A stretch of 8,908 bases of DNA from Acidimicrobiia bacterium. GTDB taxonomy: Bacteria > Actinomycetota > Acidimicrobiia > Spongiisociales > ZC4RG35. The notes under the pieces are model-generated. The model saw only the letters and a program-made list of their open reading frames with translations, was not told where the DNA came from and made no database searches. Every line of letters starts with the position of its first letter. Within the stretch, counting starts at the first letter, position 1. The DNA is taken from contig JAUXMQ010000027.1 in the NCBI GenBank assembly GCA_030623125.1, forward strand, positions 1 through 8,908, in the 5' to 3' direction. Positions 6,748-8,908 of the stretch are shown piece by piece. A program made the position numbers and the translations under genes.

Positions 6748-7682
6748 ACTTCACTGTTGAGGCATGGGACTCCGACTACGGAGCGCCCACATCAGAGGAG
6801 CTCGACGACGCTTCCCAAAACGTTGATCCATCGGTCGAGTTTGCGATTGACGCCTGGCGGCCGCTGTTGCCCGAGGTCGATCATCTCGATGATGTTCTCT
6901 TTATCGATGGTGTTCGCCGTGTCGACGCCACTCTCTGGATCGATCAACCGCCTGACTTTCCGGGTTTCGCCCTGGCAGCCACCTATGCGGCGGGTGCCGT
7001 GCGCTGCAACGACAAGGCCACCATCGAGGTCGCCGAGGTGGAGAGAGGACTCTTCACCTCAGCTCCCGCCGCCGATATCTTCACCGGCGTCGGGACCTAC
7101 GAGGTGAAGGCGACGAAGGGGACCACTTCCGAGGAGCTCTGGCTCGGCATCCAGCAGCGAATGGGTGATCTCGAGGCGGTCGCCGCTCGCAAGGCCGGGA
7201 CTGCCGAGCTGGTGGTTGTTGACGGACCGCTTTCCCATACCAGGGATCTCGACAATGCCGTTGGCTACGTAAAGACCCAGAAGGTTCAGTATCTGCCGAT
7301 GGAGCTGGCATCGGTTCTGGCCGAGCTGCCTGCCGGATATCGCACGCCGCTGTTTCTCACCACAACCTCCTGGAGCCGGTTCTCCTGGTATCTCCGATTG
7401 GCCAATCACGAGGGGCCGGCCGGTGGACTGGTGCGCTGCGAGATAGACGCCAACAAGCCTGTGGCGGATGCCGCCCGCATAGCGACACGCGTCAGCGCCA
7501 CGCTTCCCCGTTTTGCGTCGGCGAGGCACAAGGACCCGCGGGCTCCCCAGAATCTCTATCCGATCGGCGGGCTCGAGCGTGAGCTTCGCCATCGTCTCGG
7601 AGACAAGGAGCTCGCCATGCGGGCTCTCCGGACGGCATCTCGGCAGACTCCTAGCGTCACATCGCTAGACCTCTCGTCGTGA
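6744..7682 (+). CDS. nurA: NurA-like nuclease, partner of the HerA-like ATPase
   Basis: The 312-residue protein looks like a NurA-domain nuclease, an RNase-H-like fold enzyme that in archaea and Thermus/Deinococcus degrades DNA ends when bound to the HerA ring. Visible signs are a first acidic strand motif FIDGVRR (D55), a second acidic strand VVVDGPL (D160), and a C-terminal APQNLYPIGGLERELRHRLGD block (267-287) with Y272 and H283. The general layout (Asp-Gly strand, central acidic strand, C-terminal YP motif) fits the family. The spacing of the C-terminal Tyr and His differs from what I recall of archaeal NurA, so the active site may be rearranged. Its ATG overlaps the sbcC stop by 4 bases, which makes it part of the same operon and strengthens the call. 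The last 18 bases overlap the convergent transporter gene. Confidence 0.8.
   Translation: MNFTVEAWDSDYGAPTSEELDDASQNVDPSVEFAIDAWRPLLPEVDHLDDVLFIDGVRRVDATLWIDQPPDFPGFALAATYAAGAVRCNDKATIEVAEVERGLFTSAPAADIFTGVGTYEVKATKGTTSEELWLGIQQRMGDLEAVAARKAGTAELVVVDGPLSHTRDLDNAVGYVKTQKVQYLPMELASVLAELPAGYRTPLFLTTTSWSRFSWYLRLANHEGPAGGLVRCEIDANKPVADAARIATRVSATLPRFASARHKDPRAPQNLYPIGGLERELRHRLGDKELAMRALRTASRQTPSVTSLDLSS
7651..7668. terminator. Inverted repeat at the nurA/EamA convergent junction
   Basis: CTAGCG-TCACAT-CGCTAG is a perfect 6-bp dyad with a 6-nt loop. It lies in the 3' end of nurA and covers the stop codon of the opposing transporter gene (7667-7665). It may act as a bidirectional terminator or mRNA 3'-end stabiliser for the two converging transcripts. 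No T-run follows on either strand, so an intrinsic terminator is only possible, not shown. Confidence 0.3.
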
Positions 7683-8573
7683 CGCCAGTAGGGCCCCGAC
7701 TATTACCAGGGCCACACCGATCACGACCACCGGGGCAACGATCTCGTCGCGGAACACGACTCCGAGAATCATGGCTACGACCGGAATCGCGTATGTGATG
7801 AAAGCCGATCGTATTGGACCGACACGCCCCGAGAGAGTGCCCATGAGCACGAAGGCCACTCCTGTTCCCAGGATCCCGACAGCCAGCAATGCGAGCAGCG
7901 ATGGCCACGCGAACACCGATTGTGTCAGTCCGTAGATTCCGAACGGGGTCACCGCGGCTGCGGCGACCCACATGACCCTGGCGATGACCGGCAATGATCC
8001 GTACCGCTGTTGAAGCGGGGCGATCATGTTGAGAGCGACGGCGTAGCAGACGGTGGCGACGAGGACCATGATCACACCGATGGCCGCCGTCGTACTGGAT
8101 CCTGTGGAGGGCAGAGCGATCGCCACGATTCCTACGAAACCAACGGCAAGCCCCGCCATCTGGAGCCGTCCGGGGAGGGCCCGGAGAAGGATGGTCGCCA
8201 GCAGGGCGGTGAAGATCGGTGTGGCGCCGTTGAGCATCCCGGCGACGGCCGAGTCGATCCACAGTTGCGCGATCGGGAAAAGAGTCAGTGGCAGCGCGAT
8301 CCAGACGAGGCCGAGGATTCCAACACGGGAGCGATCTCGGGAATCGGCGATCTTGGTCGTGCGGGCCTTCGGGATGAGAGCCATCACGGCCGCCCCGAAA
8401 CCGACTCTCAGCCATGTGACCAGCCCGGGGTGGAAGGCGTCGAGTCCGATTGCCATGAACAGAAATGATGCGCCCCAGATCAGGCTCAGTGATACGAACA
8501 AGCCCCAGTCGAGCAGTGCAAAGGCTTCTCGATTGGTCCCGTGGGCCGTTGTCAGAATTCGTGGCGTGTCCAT
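7665..8573 (-). CDS. EamA/RhaT-type DMT-superfamily transporter (10 TM)
   Basis: The product is an inner-membrane permease of 302 residues. After about 22 hydrophilic N-terminal residues, the first helix holds WGLFVSLSLIWGASFLFMAI (23-42), the characteristic opening of EamA proteins, and about ten helices follow. Two EamA repeats can be seen, about residues 25-155 and 163-298. The second ends with the YAIPVVAMILGVVFRDEIV segment (261-279), in which the acidic residue between the last two helices is typical. Such proteins export small metabolites or drugs; the substrate cannot be told. The ATG at 8573-8571 gives a normal N-terminus although no clear Shine-Dalgarno precedes it. It lies 51 bases downstream of the flavoprotein gene on the same strand and may be cotranscribed with it. 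It overlaps nurA tail-to-tail by 18 bp. It is clearly a different subgroup from the EamA gene at 206. Confidence 0.87.
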   Translation of the reverse strand: MDTPRILTTAHGTNREAFALLDWGLFVSLSLIWGASFLFMAIGLDAFHPGLVTWLRVGFGAAVMALIPKARTTKIADSRDRSRVGILGLVWIALPLTLFPIAQLWIDSAVAGMLNGATPIFTALLATILLRALPGRLQMAGLAVGFVGIVAIALPSTGSSTTAAIGVIMVLVATVCYAVALNMIAPLQQRYGSLPVIARVMWVAAAAVTPFGIYGLTQSVFAWPSLLALLAVGILGTGVAFVLMGTLSGRVGPIRSAFITYAIPVVAMILGVVFRDEIVAPVVVIGVALVIVGALLASRREV

Positions 8574-8624
8574 GTGTCAGTGAAAGAAACACCCATTACG
8601 TGGGAATAGTTGCAACGGAGTGGG
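8574..8624. other. Short gap between flavoprotein and transporter genes
   Basis: This 51-base stretch contains a small CCCA-TTACG-TGGG inverted repeat (8592-8604), too short to call a terminator. I find no convincing -10/-35 pair or ribosome site for the minus-strand transporter, so I cannot tell whether that gene has its own promoter. Confidence 0.4.
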
Positions 8625-8908
8625 TCACGGCTGACGGCCGTACGGCTGGAGATAGTCCGGGGTCGGGATGCCGTGGCGAAGGTCGGCTGATGGCTCGGCT
8701 TCCCCGGCGACGACGGTGAATGGAACGACGCCTGCCCACGCATCCGACATCAGATCAGCAGGATCATCATCGGGCTCCCCCGAGCGCACCTTGGCCGAGA
8801 CCTCGTCGAGGGAGAGCTCGATGACCGAGGTCTGTTTGATCTCAGACGCGGTCGGCCGGCGGATATCGAGGACTCGGCCCGGGATCAGGCTGTCGACGAT
8901 CACGTCCA
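8625..8908 (-). CDS. Pyridoxamine 5'-phosphate oxidase-like flavoprotein, C-terminal end (partial)
   Basis: The minus-strand frame is open from the window edge to a TGA at 8627-8625, giving about 94 residues of the C-terminus; the true start lies beyond 8908. The pattern LIPGR..DIRRPTASEIKQT, then LDEVSAKVRSGEPDDD, then DAWAGVVPF matches what I know of the Pyridox_ox_2-type (PNPOx-like split-barrel) proteins. There the EASAKVRTG and WAGV.P blocks close the flavin-binding barrel. Such proteins bind FMN, F420 or heme-like cofactors, and the role of this subgroup is poorly defined. A GTG at 8903-8901 is an internal codon, not the start. The EamA transporter follows 51 bases downstream on the same strand. 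Confidence 0.78.
   Translation of the reverse strand, partial: DVIVDSLIPGRVLDIRRPTASEIKQTSVIELSLDEVSAKVRSGEPDDDPADLMSDAWAGVVPFTVVAGEAEPSADLRHGIPTPDYLQPYGRQP

Noticed and set aside
1573..7682. Antiphage defence island (HerA ATPases occur in defence systems)
   Set aside because: Defence HerA genes usually pair with Sir2, DUF4297 or similar effectors and sit among mobile genes. Here the partners are SbcD, SbcC and a NurA-like nuclease, with no integrase, transposase or toxin nearby, so DNA-end repair is the better reading.
7657..8592. Minus-strand frame of 311 codons overlapping the second EamA gene
   Set aside because: Its product is rich in Arg, Gly, His and Asp with no domain signs, which is typical of a shifted frame. 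The neighbouring frame gives a clean ten-helix EamA protein.

Overview
The window is GC-rich and densely coded, with no mobile elements, CRISPR repeats, tRNAs or rRNAs that I can see. Intergenic gaps run from 1 to about 92 bases. GTG and TTG start codons, strong third-position G/C use and actinobacterial-looking family variants (the HIT protein, the YdcZ-type transporter, the flavin-oxidase tail) point to a member of Actinomycetota, or a bacterium close to it. I cannot name it more closely from sequence alone.

Left flank (1-1480): the 3' end of a HIT-family gene is followed one base later by a 10-TM EamA-type transporter gene (GTG at 206). A small YdcZ/DUF606-type transporter gene on the minus strand converges on it, with only 6 bases between the two stop codons. 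The 5' end of the YdcZ gene faces the central operon across a 92-base divergent gap. A helically phased cluster of GAGC/GCTC half-sites sits over its start codon.

Centre (1573-7682, plus strand): a four-gene operon encodes a HerA-like hexameric ATPase, SbcD (Mre11), SbcC (Rad50) and a NurA-like nuclease. The genes are almost fused: 5 nt between the first two, 10 nt between the next two with an ideal Shine-Dalgarno overlapping the preceding stop codon, then a 4-nt ATGA overlap. This gene content and order matches the classical archaeal herA-mre11-rad50-nurA DNA-end-resection operon, here in an apparently actinobacterial genome. By analogy, SbcCD would recognise and open double-strand-break ends, and the HerA translocase with NurA would resect them. 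The HerA-like protein carries an unusual P-loop.

Right flank (7665-8908, minus strand): a second EamA-type transporter overlaps the 3' end of nurA tail-to-tail by 18 bp. Upstream of it, in the same direction, is the C-terminal end of a pyridoxamine-phosphate-oxidase-like flavoprotein that runs off the window. Three drug/metabolite-superfamily transporters therefore bracket the repair operon; I see no sequence evidence that they work with it.

The main result is the complete archaeal-type resection operon with its divergent HerA P-loop. The family assignments rest on motifs read by eye, not on database searches.
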